Assembly: GCA_003833075.1 (NCBI GenBank)
Contig: RIAY01000023.1
Span: 1-36,523 of the forward strand
Source of the DNA: Muribaculaceae bacterium Isolate-036 (Harlan)
GTDB lineage: Bacteria; Bacteroidota; Bacteroidia; Bacteroidales; Muribaculaceae
DNA: 36,523 nucleotides
Direction of reading: 5' to 3'
Shown: piece after piece, positions 21,864 to 32,111 of the stretch
Layout: the number at the start of each line of letters is the position of its first letter
Position numbering within the stretch: the stretch's first letter is position 1
Notes under the pieces: model-generated
Databases searched by the model: none
Told to the model about the DNA's origin: nothing
The model's input: the letters and a program-made list of their open reading frames with translations, nothing else
Made by a program: the position numbers and the translations under genes

Positions 21864-22025
21864 TTATGAGATATTGTTGTACTCTATTATCTGTGACAGA
21901 CATCCATAAAGCCCGAAGTTTATCGTCGCTTCGCCTGACTTGATTAGCGTGTCGGCAACATCGGGGATGACTTGCTCTGCCTTAGATCGGAGCTGAATTT
22001 CCACTGCTCCGATAAAAGAATCAGC
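21864..22025 (-). pseudogene. C-terminal remnant of an unrecognised gene
   Basis: A 53-codon open stretch directly after an in-frame TAG, without a start codon, reading ADSFIGAVEIQLRSKAEQVI and ending CLSQIIEYNNIS before TAA. Clean protein-like sequence without a beginning suggests the 5' part was lost when the galactan locus or its neighbours were placed here. Confidence 0.4.
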
Positions 22026-22055
22026 CTAAAACAATCTTTTTTACCAATTCTGAAC

Positions 22056-24497
22056 CTATTTTACCTCTATTGTTGTCGTTACGGGTTTTACTCCGGGAGC
22101 TGATGCCGTAAATATTAAGGTTCCTTCGCTATTGGAACTTCTAACTATCGCAGTTGCTGCACCGCTGAACAAATCCATCTCTGGATTTTGGAATGGAAGA
22201 AGCGACGTTGGGTCACCATTTGCGGTAGCTTCAAATGTTCCTGCTCCACTGACTTTGAATTTTACTCTCCGGTTGTCAGTCGGAATTATATTACCGTCCT
22301 TATCGGCTACTTGAATTGTAATATATGACAAATCTTCACCATTGGCTGTGAGGGATGTACGATTCGGTATGGCTACTAAATGATGTGGCTTACCTGCTGT
22401 TTTTATTGTTTTTTCAGCAACAGCATGTCCGTCGTTATCATAAGCCACTACTCTAACTTCGCCCGGTTCATATCGAGTGTCCATCCACATAAGACGATAA
22501 CGATTATAGACGGTAGAATCGTTTTTCTCTCTCATCCCTTGACTTTTACCGTTGATAAACAGTTCGGCTTTCGGATATGATGTATAGACAAACACGGGAG
22601 TAATCTCATCTTCACGGCCCTTCCAGTTCCAATGCGGAAGTATGTGGAGCGTTGGAGATTCATCATTCCATTTGGACCGATAGAGATAATAGCGGTCTTT
22701 CGGAAGCGAGGCAAGGTCAATGATGCCGAACACAGAGCTATGGCTGGGCCACGCATCTGTATCATAAGGCGATGGTTCTCCAAGATAGTCAAATCCTGTC
22801 CATACGAATTGACCGATACACCAGTCGTGATCATCATCCCTTGCGAAATCAAGATCCGGGGTATTTGACCAAGAGCAGCTTTCGTTGTCATAACTATTAG
22901 ACTGATTGCCTTCATGAAGCACCACATTATGATCCTTAAATTCAATCGGGAAGAAATACTGACCTCTCGAAGAAACAGTTGAAGCTGTCTCCGAGCCGAG
23001 AATCAACCGATTGGGAAGTTTCTCGTAAAATTTATCATATAATTGAGGTTTATAATTGAATCCAGGAATATCGAGAGCAGCAGCAAAACCATTGTCAATA
23101 ACCGCGCCTTCTCCCACTTGATCCATTCCGCAGGTAATAGGGCGTGTAGGGTCAAGCTGTCTTACAGTATTCCGTAGTCTCATAAGTTCATTTATGCCCG
23201 GTTCTCCCCATTGACTCGGAACTTCATTTCCGATAGACCACATTACTACCGAGGGATTGTTTCTATAATGGCGTACCATGTTTGATACATCTTTATCCGC
23301 CCATTCATTAAACACTGCTCCGTAACCGTTGGGTGATTTGGGACGGAATCCCCAATCATCAAATGGTTCTACCATCATCATTAATCCCATTTCATCACAA
23401 AGTTCTACAAGTTCCGGTGCCGGCATATTATGCGAAGTACGAATGGCATTGACTCCCATGTCTTTGAGCAAGTCCAACTGATGACGCAATGCCGATTTAT
23501 TTACGGCAGCCCCTAATGGACCGAGATCATGATGATTGCACACGCCCTTGAATTTTATGGGTTCTCCATTAAGGAAAAATCCTTTTTCAGGAACGTAAGC
23601 GAGTGAGCGTATTCCGAATCGTGTCTCATATTCATCAACGTCCTTTCCATCAACAGATAGTGTGGTTTTTGCGGTATATAACTCCGGGTTGCGAGGACTC
23701 CATAAATCAGGATCGTTCACAAGGAAATTTTGTGTAAACTCCTGTCCTCTGGCACAAAAAACATTCGATGCTTTAGCAACTTCTTTTCCTTGTGGATTAA
23801 GGATAACAGTTTCCACTCTGATATTTTGGCGATTATACGTCCCCTCAATATCCATAGTCAAAGAAATTGAAGCATATTCCTTTGTAACCACAGGAGTTGT
23901 CACAAAAGTTCCCCAAGTCGGAATATGGATTTTATCGGTATTCACAACATGGACATTGCGATAAATACCCGCTCCGGGATACCAGCGAGACTGCCCGTCT
24001 TTGTTCTCACAGGCAACCTCAAGATAGTTTTCTCCGGGAACTGCAATACCATCGACAACGGCATAGAACGAATTGTATCCGTATGGCCAAGAAATGACCT
24101 TTTTACCATTCAATGTCACATCGGCATTGCTCATAACTCCGTCAAAGACAAGAGTAATGGTTCGACTTGTAGTATCAGGGACTTCAAAAACGGTACGGTA
24201 TATGCCTTTGCCGATGAATGGAAGTCCACCGGTTCGTCCTGTCTTTTCAGTCGCCTCAGCTTCACCATTCTGTTCAACAGCGACAACCTGCAAATCGTGC
24301 TTCCTATCAAACGGGCCGTAAATAGCCCAGTCATGAGGGACAGTGACTTTTTGCGATACAGACTCGTTAAAGGAATCTCCACGGCAAAATTCCCACCCGT
24401 TTTTTAATGTCTGTACTGTTCGTTGGGCATTTATATTAATGGCTCCCGAAAGAGCCATTAATATAATCAAGTGTCGAGAGTTCATATAACCTTTCAT
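22056..24497 (-). CDS. GH2 beta-galactosidase
   Basis: 813 residues. A signal peptide (LIILMALSGAININA) is followed by the GH2 sugar-binding jelly roll (SRWYPGAGIYRNV at 170-182), an Ig-like domain and a TIM barrel. The acid/base is E425 in WSIGNEVPSQW and the nucleophile E503 in LILGSETAST. After the barrel come a DUF4982-like module and a C-terminal invasin/Big-type Ig domain (DKDGNIIPTDNRRVKFKVSG). It should remove terminal galactose from imported galacto-oligosaccharides in the periplasm. Last gene of the operon; its ATG overlaps the GH53 stop (ATGA). Confidence 0.9.
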   Translation of the reverse strand: MKGYMNSRHLIILMALSGAININAQRTVQTLKNGWEFCRGDSFNESVSQKVTVPHDWAIYGPFDRKHDLQVVAVEQNGEAEATEKTGRTGGLPFIGKGIYRTVFEVPDTTSRTITLVFDGVMSNADVTLNGKKVISWPYGYNSFYAVVDGIAVPGENYLEVACENKDGQSRWYPGAGIYRNVHVVNTDKIHIPTWGTFVTTPVVTKEYASISLTMDIEGTYNRQNIRVETVILNPQGKEVAKASNVFCARGQEFTQNFLVNDPDLWSPRNPELYTAKTTLSVDGKDVDEYETRFGIRSLAYVPEKGFFLNGEPIKFKGVCNHHDLGPLGAAVNKSALRHQLDLLKDMGVNAIRTSHNMPAPELVELCDEMGLMMMVEPFDDWGFRPKSPNGYGAVFNEWADKDVSNMVRHYRNNPSVVMWSIGNEVPSQWGEPGINELMRLRNTVRQLDPTRPITCGMDQVGEGAVIDNGFAAALDIPGFNYKPQLYDKFYEKLPNRLILGSETASTVSSRGQYFFPIEFKDHNVVLHEGNQSNSYDNESCSWSNTPDLDFARDDDHDWCIGQFVWTGFDYLGEPSPYDTDAWPSHSSVFGIIDLASLPKDRYYLYRSKWNDESPTLHILPHWNWKGREDEITPVFVYTSYPKAELFINGKSQGMREKNDSTVYNRYRLMWMDTRYEPGEVRVVAYDNDGHAVAEKTIKTAGKPHHLVAIPNRTSLTANGEDLSYITIQVADKDGNIIPTDNRRVKFKVSGAGTFEATANGDPTSLLPFQNPEMDLFSGAATAIVRSSNSEGTLIFTASAPGVKPVTTTIEVK

Positions 24498-25555
24498 TTG
24501 TTCTTAAAAGCATCAAGAGCAACAGTGGGAGCGTCATTGTCGAAACATCCGAGGTTGTAGCCGTCATTGTAACCATTGGGTGCCTGCGGTTCCCAATAGA
24601 AAATTCCCTCAATGTCTGTACCCATCATCTTGGTGATTAACTGCTTGCAGAGTTCTCCCTGATCGTATGGCATACCAATTTCGCAAATCATCACCGGCTT
24701 ATTATATTTCTGTTTGAGATGATTAATGTTTGCAATACAATCATCCGCTACTTTCTGCCAGCCGCCGGTTTCGCCTTGTTGTTCCGCCCAATAGGGATAT
24801 AGCGACATTCCAATCATATCATATTTACCACCATTGTTTTCAAGTATGTCAAACATACGGTCGTATGCCCATTGATTGTTTCCACCATCAAGATGAACAA
24901 TGACTTTCGCTTCGGGGAAAACTGCCTTAACTGCATCATAACCGGCATTGTTAAGTTGTGTCAACTGAACAGGATTGTCAACAGAGCCAACCGGTAGCAT
25001 CATGCCAGGGGTTGTTTCGTTTCCGACCTGTACCCATTCGGGGGTGACACCGGCATTTTTCAAGGCGGTCAATGTTTCATTCACATGGTTTGCAACAGCG
25101 CTTTTTAGGTTATCGAAAGAAAGTTCTTTCCATGCTTCGGGCATTTCTTGATGTCCGGGATCTGCCCATGTGTCGGAGAAATGGAAGTCGATCATTGTAC
25201 GAAGTCCGAGATTTTCAGCTCTACGGGCTTTGAGAACCACGTCATCGACATTGTTCCATCCATCTTTCGGATTAACCCATACTCGCAGACGTATGGAATT
25301 TACTCCACAATGATCACGTAGAAGCTGCATACACTCCATTTCTTGTCGGTCTTCTCCGGGAGTATAGAATTTACGCCCCTCCGATTCCATCTGAGTAAGC
25401 CAGCTTACATCAGCACCACGAGCGAAGCCCACTTCTTTCTCTATTGCTGAAGGATTGTCCTGTCTTGGATTTGTGACAGGTCCTTCTACTGAACATGCGC
25501 CACAAAATACTGAGGCTGCAAATGCCAAAGCGGAAATTATTGTTGTCATTTTCAT
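24494..25555 (-). CDS. GH53 endo-beta-1,4-galactanase lipoprotein
   Basis: 353 residues. Lipobox VFCGAC with Cys21. GH53 barrel: GADVSWLTQMESEG, RLRVWVNP, IDFHFSDTWADPG, acid/base E180 in WVQVGNETTPGM, nucleophile E292 in MICEIGMP, and the closing IFYWEPQAPNGY. It cuts the beta-1,4-galactan side chains of rhamnogalacturonan I. The lipoprotein signal fits display on the cell surface, as for the homologue I recall from B. thetaiotaomicron. Spacing of 10 bases to the SusE-like gene. Confidence 0.93.
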   Translation of the reverse strand: MKMTTIISALAFAASVFCGACSVEGPVTNPRQDNPSAIEKEVGFARGADVSWLTQMESEGRKFYTPGEDRQEMECMQLLRDHCGVNSIRLRVWVNPKDGWNNVDDVVLKARRAENLGLRTMIDFHFSDTWADPGHQEMPEAWKELSFDNLKSAVANHVNETLTALKNAGVTPEWVQVGNETTPGMMLPVGSVDNPVQLTQLNNAGYDAVKAVFPEAKVIVHLDGGNNQWAYDRMFDILENNGGKYDMIGMSLYPYWAEQQGETGGWQKVADDCIANINHLKQKYNKPVMICEIGMPYDQGELCKQLITKMMGTDIEGIFYWEPQAPNGYNDGYNLGCFDNDAPTVALDAFKNK

Positions 25556-25565
25556 TGATTTCTTT

Positions 25566-27287
25566 TTATTTTAGCGAATAAGAATACGTTTGTTTGCCAA
25601 GATCCACAGTCAGGATATAAGTCTCTCCAATGGTCAAGTCGTTGTCTCCATCAAATCCGGTAGTGGCATCAGAATGACCGAGTTTTAATTTACCATCTCC
25701 ACCACCGAAGAACAGCCCCCAATCTCCATTTATCAGAACTTTTACGCCCCACGGAGTATTGGCAGTTTTAATAAATTCACCGGTAAACACCTCCGGATTG
25801 TCATTAGACTGTTCCATTGGATGCTCGCTCCAATCGTCATTCAATCCCGTAAAAGAAACTGCATTGACTGGAGTAAGAGTATATGTCAACGCTGACATAT
25901 TGAAATCCATAACATATAGTCCGTTTTCAGGTTGAGGGATGTTTCCGTCATTGCCAGACTCGGCAAGAACCAGATTTCCAGCAAGAGGAGTTGCACCATC
26001 CGCGCCCTTGTATGCTACATCCCATTCAGCCTTGGGATATGCCCGATAACCCCATTCTGAAGCAATCCAGTGGGCACCTCCATAGCACTTGGCTGATTCA
26101 TCGTATAGGGATATGTAGTCATCAAAGCCATTCCAATCCACGACTCCGGAAAAATACAAGTAAGGTTCTGTTTCAGGAGTGGGTTCATCCGGAATATCGC
26201 CTGCGGCGATTGTCAGCTCCAATGGATTTGACAGGTCAAGCAATAGATTAGTTTCTCCGGCTGGCAGATTCAAAGTTATTGTAGAACCATTTTCACCGAA
26301 AACAAGATTCCGGCTGTTACCACTGAAAGCAACGTTCTTTTCCACGGCAGGTCCCATATCGGTTGTCTCTTTGTTGTAGAGGCGACCATGTCCGGTTACA
26401 GTGATTGAAACCGTTGATGCAGAGGGTAAACTAATTGGTAGAGTCCACTGATTATTTCTCTGATTGTATGTCATTTCTCCGGTTAGATCACCCGCAACAC
26501 TCAGATTGTCGATATGAAGCGCACTCCACCAGCTTTCAACAGTGTTAACAGTCGTAAAATAACATCCGGATGGATCGGGGAACCAGAAATTCCAATGGTC
26601 ATCAGCAGAGGAAGCATGGAATGTCATGCCTTCCTTGCCAAGATTGCCCCACAGGACATTATTAGCTTCTCGGAACCACCAATTAGTCCAGCCATTTACG
26701 CCCATAAATCCTTGATATATTCCATTCTCATCAGGTGATGCAAGTTGCATCGCAGTCTCATTCCTGTCTTTATCAAGCACCGTGCCAAGAATTAAATGAA
26801 TTCGATAAGATTGAACCATTGCCTTCAAAACCGAGGAATAAGTCGGAGCCATGTTCGCAGAAAGCACGGAACGGATGCGAATATAGAGAGGGGCTTTTTC
26901 ATCGGCTGTATAGCCGAGACGTCCAAGAAGAGAATTAAGTTCCTCGCACAAGAATTGGCGGGAACGGACACCTTTTTCCACGCTCAAATCTATCGTGCCT
27001 GTGAATTGTTCATCTTTGGAGAGTTGGATTGTTTCCTCCGCTGCATTTACAGGTGCTTGAAGGAGTGTATCGCTCAAGGCAAGTTGTCCATCTCCACTCC
27101 AGTAAATGGTCATGGCAAGAGCCTGTGGGTTATCAGGTGTCAGTATGATATCACCTGTCGCTCCTCCCAAGGTCGTATCTTCGGAAGGCAGGACATACAC
27201 CGGATCGATATCACTGTCACACGAGGCAAAGCCAAGTGCTGTGATACCTGACAGCAGTGATGCTTTTAATATATTTTTTAAATTCAT
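25566..27287 (-). CDS. SusE/SusF-like surface glycan-binding lipoprotein
   Basis: 573 residues. Lipobox GFASC with Cys23, followed by the acidic DSDIDP stretch, which fits a Bacteroidota lipoprotein export signal for the cell surface. An N-terminal SusE-type Ig-like domain is followed by repeated beta-sandwich modules with exposed Trp clusters (GVNGWTNWWFREANN, then GLNDDWSEHPM, then INGDWGLFFGGGDG). It should bind galactan and hand it to SusC/SusD. Position between SusD and GH53 fits this role. Confidence 0.8.
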   Translation of the reverse strand: MNLKNILKASLLSGITALGFASCDSDIDPVYVLPSEDTTLGGATGDIILTPDNPQALAMTIYWSGDGQLALSDTLLQAPVNAAEETIQLSKDEQFTGTIDLSVEKGVRSRQFLCEELNSLLGRLGYTADEKAPLYIRIRSVLSANMAPTYSSVLKAMVQSYRIHLILGTVLDKDRNETAMQLASPDENGIYQGFMGVNGWTNWWFREANNVLWGNLGKEGMTFHASSADDHWNFWFPDPSGCYFTTVNTVESWWSALHIDNLSVAGDLTGEMTYNQRNNQWTLPISLPSASTVSITVTGHGRLYNKETTDMGPAVEKNVAFSGNSRNLVFGENGSTITLNLPAGETNLLLDLSNPLELTIAAGDIPDEPTPETEPYLYFSGVVDWNGFDDYISLYDESAKCYGGAHWIASEWGYRAYPKAEWDVAYKGADGATPLAGNLVLAESGNDGNIPQPENGLYVMDFNMSALTYTLTPVNAVSFTGLNDDWSEHPMEQSNDNPEVFTGEFIKTANTPWGVKVLINGDWGLFFGGGDGKLKLGHSDATTGFDGDNDLTIGETYILTVDLGKQTYSYSLK

Positions 27288-27296
27288 AGTTGGTTA

Positions 27297-28910
27297 TCAA
27301 TAAAGCGGGTTTGACAGATTGGGATTGGCTGTAAGGTCAGTGTCCGGAATTGGGTAGATATTGTAACGCTCATTAACTGAGCGGCCATCCAAAACACCAC
27401 CTTTCCACTGCCATATATAGGAATCAGATGTGAATTTTCCGAAACGTACAAGGTCTGTCCGGCGGATTGATTCAAGATATAGTTCTCGGCCACGTTCATC
27501 AAGAATAAAGTCCAAAGTGAGGTCAGCATCAGATATTTTCCCACTTTCATCATTATTATATGCGCGGAGACGAACTTGATTCACCAGATTAAGTGCTTCA
27601 CCACGGGAAATTCCCGAACCACCACGGAGCAAAGCCTCTGCAGCCATAAGATACACGTCGGCAAGACGAATCAACGGGTAATCGGTAGAACAGCCAGTAG
27701 CTGCCGAGTTTGATGCAGCAACGCCGTCGTCGGTAAGATTTGAGAATTTCTCAAAGAAATATCCTTCCGACTGATTGTCTATTGGCCCAGAGAAGTATTG
27801 TTCCTGTCCGTCCGTATAGAACATAGCACGGCTATCAAGAGTATTGGATACATCGCCGAACTTTTCGACTATTTCACCACGGGCACGGAACATGCCCCAA
27901 CCATTTGTCAGACCGTATTTTGCCGGATCTTGTGAACTTGAGTTTCCACATGAACCACACACGAGATAAGTTCCACCTCCCCATGTGACAGAAGTCGTTG
28001 CGTCACATACCATTGCAAATAGAATTTCATGTGTGCGTTTGTGATTGTCGGCATTGAAAAGTTTTGCATAATCCGGCTCAAGATGAAAGGAAGGATTAGA
28101 AATCACTTTATGACATGCGGTTATACACTCGGTATAATATTTCGTATCAACGCTTCCACGATACACAGCACTGTTAAGGTAAAGCCTTGCAAGCAGTGCC
28201 CATGCTGTGGGTTTACTGGCTCTCCCATATTCATTAGTATCCGGCAGTGAGGCATCAGATCCTTCAGCAACAAGAGATTTAAGTTCGTTTTCAATGAAGT
28301 CAAATAATCCGACTCCATCATAAGCTTCGGGGATGAAGCCGGTCACTGGTGTATTCTCATCGACTTGCGGACCTTTCCGATAAAGATCGAGTACCATCCA
28401 ATAGCTAAATGCTCTCATGAAGCGGGCTTCAGAGCGATAAGCACGTATCTCACTTTGTTCGGTTGGGGAAAAGTTTGCAATTGCGCCATCTGAACAGTTA
28501 CGTAGGAACTCATTGCAAAGGGTGATGTTGAAGAACAACCAATAATAAGAGTCCGATACCCATGAGTCTTTTGAACTCCAATTTATGTAGGTCAAATCAA
28601 CGAGATTGTTGCCCGACAACCATGTGTTTGCAACTTCATCAGTAGCGGCCTCCTGAAGGTTGAAATATCCACGGGAAAAATCCTGTCCGTTGATTGTTGT
28701 AAGGTCTCCATTGTCACCACCTTGACCTTGACCGGCAAGGACATAAGAGGCATATATTTTTGCGAGAACCTTCTTGTAGTTCTCAGGCTGTGAATACACA
28801 TCGTTTGATGTGGTTTCTGTTACTGGCATTTGGTCGAGGTCGCCAGTACAACTACCCAGCAGCAGTCCAAGTCCCAGCAAAAAGCCGAATAATATATTTA
28901 ATTTTTTCAT
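27297..28910 (-). CDS. SusD/RagB outer-membrane lipoprotein
   Basis: 537 residues. Lipobox LLLGSC with Cys21. TPR-type SusD fold: EIRAYRSEARFMRAFSYWMV helix, PTAWALLARLYLNSAVY, and the C-terminal RLADVYLMAAEALLRGG and EALNLVNQVRLRAYNN blocks, ending NPLY. It forms the lid of the SusC transporter and binds oligosaccharide. Lies 10 bases after SusC. Confidence 0.95.
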   Translation of the reverse strand: MKKLNILFGFLLGLGLLLGSCTGDLDQMPVTETTSNDVYSQPENYKKVLAKIYASYVLAGQGQGGDNGDLTTINGQDFSRGYFNLQEAATDEVANTWLSGNNLVDLTYINWSSKDSWVSDSYYWLFFNITLCNEFLRNCSDGAIANFSPTEQSEIRAYRSEARFMRAFSYWMVLDLYRKGPQVDENTPVTGFIPEAYDGVGLFDFIENELKSLVAEGSDASLPDTNEYGRASKPTAWALLARLYLNSAVYRGSVDTKYYTECITACHKVISNPSFHLEPDYAKLFNADNHKRTHEILFAMVCDATTSVTWGGGTYLVCGSCGNSSSQDPAKYGLTNGWGMFRARGEIVEKFGDVSNTLDSRAMFYTDGQEQYFSGPIDNQSEGYFFEKFSNLTDDGVAASNSAATGCSTDYPLIRLADVYLMAAEALLRGGSGISRGEALNLVNQVRLRAYNNDESGKISDADLTLDFILDERGRELYLESIRRTDLVRFGKFTSDSYIWQWKGGVLDGRSVNERYNIYPIPDTDLTANPNLSNPLY

Positions 28911-28920
28911 TGTCGTACTT

Positions 28921-31890
28921 TTAGAAATTGAGGCCGAATGTTACTGAATATGTCCGGGGGCGAGGATAGACAGCCGTATCAACGCCATTGCCGGTTTCAG
29001 GATCAACGCCCTTGTATTTGGTTAAAGTGAATACATTTTGAACCATTGCCGAGACATGGAGATTCAAACTCTTATAAACTTGTCCAAAATCATACATCAA
29101 CTGAAGGTTATCCATTTTGAGGAATGATGCGTTTTCAAGATAATAATCGCTTAGGAACTGACGGCGCTGGAATCTGGTGTCAAGAAAACTCCGATTCAGG
29201 TTGTTTAACTGATAATCATTATAGCTCATGGTCTCCCATGCACCGGTATTCATAGCCATTCCATTAAAAATATATCCACCAAGATTAGCGCGCAGGGAAG
29301 TGGAAAGAGTCCATTTCTTATAACGCAGGCTCGTTGACAAACCGAGAATCCAATCAGGGGCAGGGGAATGACAATGATAGCGGTCATTGTTTGTTATCTG
29401 TCCGTCTCCATCAAGATCTGCATACAAACCTTCAATTGGCCGTCCGGTCTCTTGATCATAAAGCTGCTTATAAAGATAGAACGAATAAGGCGCATAATTC
29501 GTAGAGAATACCTGCATCTGGTAAGCGTCAATCCAAGGACCCACCTCGGTATCGGGACTTGGTGCTCCCGGTGTAAGTGTTAAGTTTTTGATACGAACAC
29601 GTTGCCATGCGGCATTAGCAGTAACATTCCACGACCAATCCTTATTGTCAATTAAATGTGCAGTAAGTGCAAGTTCAAGACCTTTTGAATCAACATTACC
29701 CACATTTTCAAGCATCAGCTTGTCAAAATTTGTGCCTGCCGGAACTGGTACAGTAGCAAGCAGGTTTTCTGTCTTACGGGTATAGAAATCTGCCGAGAAT
29801 GTGAACCGGTTTTCCAACAAAGCCAAGTCAATACCATAGTTCCATGATTTTGTTGTCTCCCATTTCAAATCCGGGTTATATGCTTCGGGACGATAAGTAT
29901 AGACCGGATTCCCTCCGAAAAGGTACTGCGCCCCGTCAAGACCGGGGGTATAAACCGGAATATATCCATAATTGGTGATACCATCCTGTTGTCCGGTCAC
30001 ACCGTATGATGCACGAAGTTTGAGATCGTTTATCCAACCACGCAAAGGCTCAAAGAAATTTTCCTGAGAAACACGCCATGCAAGAGCTACTGACGGGAAC
30101 GTACCCCAACGATTGTCTTTAGAGAATCGGGATGAACCATCACGGCGGACTGTCGCAGTCAAGAGATAACGGTTCATAAAGGTATAGTTCAAACGACCGT
30201 AGTAGGAAATCAAAGAATGTCTCTGATCTGTGGCTGCAGATGTTGATTGTTGCACACCATCGGCATTCAGTACTGCATAAAAAGGTGTGGTATATTTCCA
30301 ATACTGATAATCATATCCAAAGGTTATGTCGATATTTGAATTTATTGCATTAAAATCCCGATTATAATTTGCATATAAGGTCAATAACTTATTATAGTTT
30401 TTTTGAGGTCCGTAAGTATAATTACGACCACCTGTTGTATAATAAGAAACAGCTTCCTTAGGAACTACAATAGTACCCTCTCCTTTAGACCAATCGTATC
30501 CGCCTGTTGCATGAAGTCTAAGTCCTTTGACCCATCGGATGCTCCAATCAACATCAATATTGCCGATGACACGATACACATCAGAGGTAGATTTATATTG
30601 ATTTAGACGTCCAAGCGCATTGGCAAGTGCTCCTGTTACAGGGATTCCGTTTGCATCTACAGCTTCATTATATCCACCAAAAGAATCATTGCCGGAATAT
30701 ACAGGAATTGTCGGGTTTAATGTCGCTCCGCCCCAGATTGCATCCGTATCTGCAAAACGATTTTTGGAATATGTACCCTTTAGGCTGAATTGAAATCTAA
30801 GTTCATCCCTAAAGAATGATGGCGTAAGGTTGAGATTGCCTGTAAAACGCTTTGCATTATCCGTTTTCAAAATTCCATCTTGATAATATGCCCCTGCCGA
30901 TACTCGGAAAGGAAGCCAAGATGCTGCACGACCTGATACGCTTAAATTATTATCTGTGCCAAATGCTGTCTGATATATCAAATCATTCCAATTAGTGCGG
31001 CTATTGCCGAGAAGGGACTTCTGACGATCTGTGCCAAGTTCATTTACAATTCCAATAAACTCATCGGTAGAGAGCATATCTGATGTCTTGGTCTTGGTAG
31101 AAAGTGAATTGGTTGTTTGGAATGAAACCTTTATACCATCACCTTTTCCTTTCTTTGTTGTGATGATAATGACACCATTGGATGCTCTTGAACCATAAAT
31201 GGCAGTTGATGAAGCATCTTTGAGAATGGTCATACTCTCAATATCATTGGGATTGATAAGGCTCAGAAAGTTTCCGCTTCCACTTACAGATCCGCCGACT
31301 TCCATAGGAACACCATCTAATACAATAAGAGGATCATTGGAAGCATTAAGAGAAGCACCTCCTCGGACACGAATTGTAGAACCGGATGTTGGAGAACCGC
31401 CGCCATTTACAATTTGCACACCGGCAATCTTTCCGTTTACAAGCTCTTCTGGCGATGAAATCATACCCTTATTGAAGTCTTTCTCACTTACGGTTGAAAC
31501 GGAACCGGTAAGATCATCCTTTTTACGTACACCATAACCAATCACGACTATCTCGTCAAGAACTTCACTGTTAGGTCTCATTGTTACATCAATAACATCT
31601 GACGTAATATCCACTATGAGATTGTCATAACCCACATAAGAAAATGCGAGCTGTTTCGCTGTTGTAGGAATTTTTAGGACATAGTGTCCGTCAAAATCAG
31701 TGGAAGCACCTATGGGCTCACCTACAACTTTAACCGTTGCACCGATAAGAGGCTCCCCGGTTTCATCAATGACAGTACCCGTTACCGTCTTTTGTGTCTG
31801 GGCGTAAGCCGAAACGGGTATAAGAAGAATTGAGATTATTAGTCCCAATAGCCAGCTCCTTATTTCGGCATTGCCAATTGCTTTGTCCAT
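28921..31890 (-). CDS. SusC/RagA TonB-linked outer-membrane transporter
   Basis: 989 residues. Signal peptide (LLGLIISILLIPVSAYAQ), carboxypeptidase-regulatory-like domain (VTGTVIDETGEPLIGATVKV), TonB-box-like LDEIVVIGYGVRKKDDLTGS, plug with VRIRG-type strand (TIRVRGGASLNASNDPLIVL), then a barrel ending in RTYSVTFGLNF. It imports galactan oligosaccharides with SusD. A -7 box at 32007-32014 starts the five-gene operon running to 22056. Confidence 0.95.
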   Translation of the reverse strand: MDKAIGNAEIRSWLLGLIISILLIPVSAYAQTQKTVTGTVIDETGEPLIGATVKVVGEPIGASTDFDGHYVLKIPTTAKQLAFSYVGYDNLIVDITSDVIDVTMRPNSEVLDEIVVIGYGVRKKDDLTGSVSTVSEKDFNKGMISSPEELVNGKIAGVQIVNGGGSPTSGSTIRVRGGASLNASNDPLIVLDGVPMEVGGSVSGSGNFLSLINPNDIESMTILKDASSTAIYGSRASNGVIIITTKKGKGDGIKVSFQTTNSLSTKTKTSDMLSTDEFIGIVNELGTDRQKSLLGNSRTNWNDLIYQTAFGTDNNLSVSGRAASWLPFRVSAGAYYQDGILKTDNAKRFTGNLNLTPSFFRDELRFQFSLKGTYSKNRFADTDAIWGGATLNPTIPVYSGNDSFGGYNEAVDANGIPVTGALANALGRLNQYKSTSDVYRVIGNIDVDWSIRWVKGLRLHATGGYDWSKGEGTIVVPKEAVSYYTTGGRNYTYGPQKNYNKLLTLYANYNRDFNAINSNIDITFGYDYQYWKYTTPFYAVLNADGVQQSTSAATDQRHSLISYYGRLNYTFMNRYLLTATVRRDGSSRFSKDNRWGTFPSVALAWRVSQENFFEPLRGWINDLKLRASYGVTGQQDGITNYGYIPVYTPGLDGAQYLFGGNPVYTYRPEAYNPDLKWETTKSWNYGIDLALLENRFTFSADFYTRKTENLLATVPVPAGTNFDKLMLENVGNVDSKGLELALTAHLIDNKDWSWNVTANAAWQRVRIKNLTLTPGAPSPDTEVGPWIDAYQMQVFSTNYAPYSFYLYKQLYDQETGRPIEGLYADLDGDGQITNNDRYHCHSPAPDWILGLSTSLRYKKWTLSTSLRANLGGYIFNGMAMNTGAWETMSYNDYQLNNLNRSFLDTRFQRRQFLSDYYLENASFLKMDNLQLMYDFGQVYKSLNLHVSAMVQNVFTLTKYKGVDPETGNGVDTAVYPRPRTYSVTFGLNF

Positions 31891-32006
31891 TAGAAATGTT
31901 TATTATTGTATAATTGAAAGGATTTAAGGTGATCAAATGGTATTAGCCATTTCCAAAACTAAAAACAATCTTTATTACCTGTCAATTAGTACCTGAGGTC
32001 TAGTTG

Positions 32007-32014
32007 CAAATTTA
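32007..32014 (-). promoter_or_regulatory. -7 box of the galactan operon
   Basis: Minus-strand TAAATTTG, with a leader of about 110 bases before the SusC ATG. The absence of a -33 TTTG fits a promoter that depends on the hybrid two-component activator. Confidence 0.6.
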
Positions 32015-32111
32015 CTTTACATATAGCAGACAGATATAAAATTATCGGACAATTGATGCAACAAATTAGACCCACCCCCCCTGTTAGGCTGTTAAAAGCA
32101 TACTATTTGTC

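Noticed and set aside
32071..32090. G-rich run on the minus strand as a G-quadruplex
   Set aside because: Only one long G run plus one short run is present, not four separated runs.
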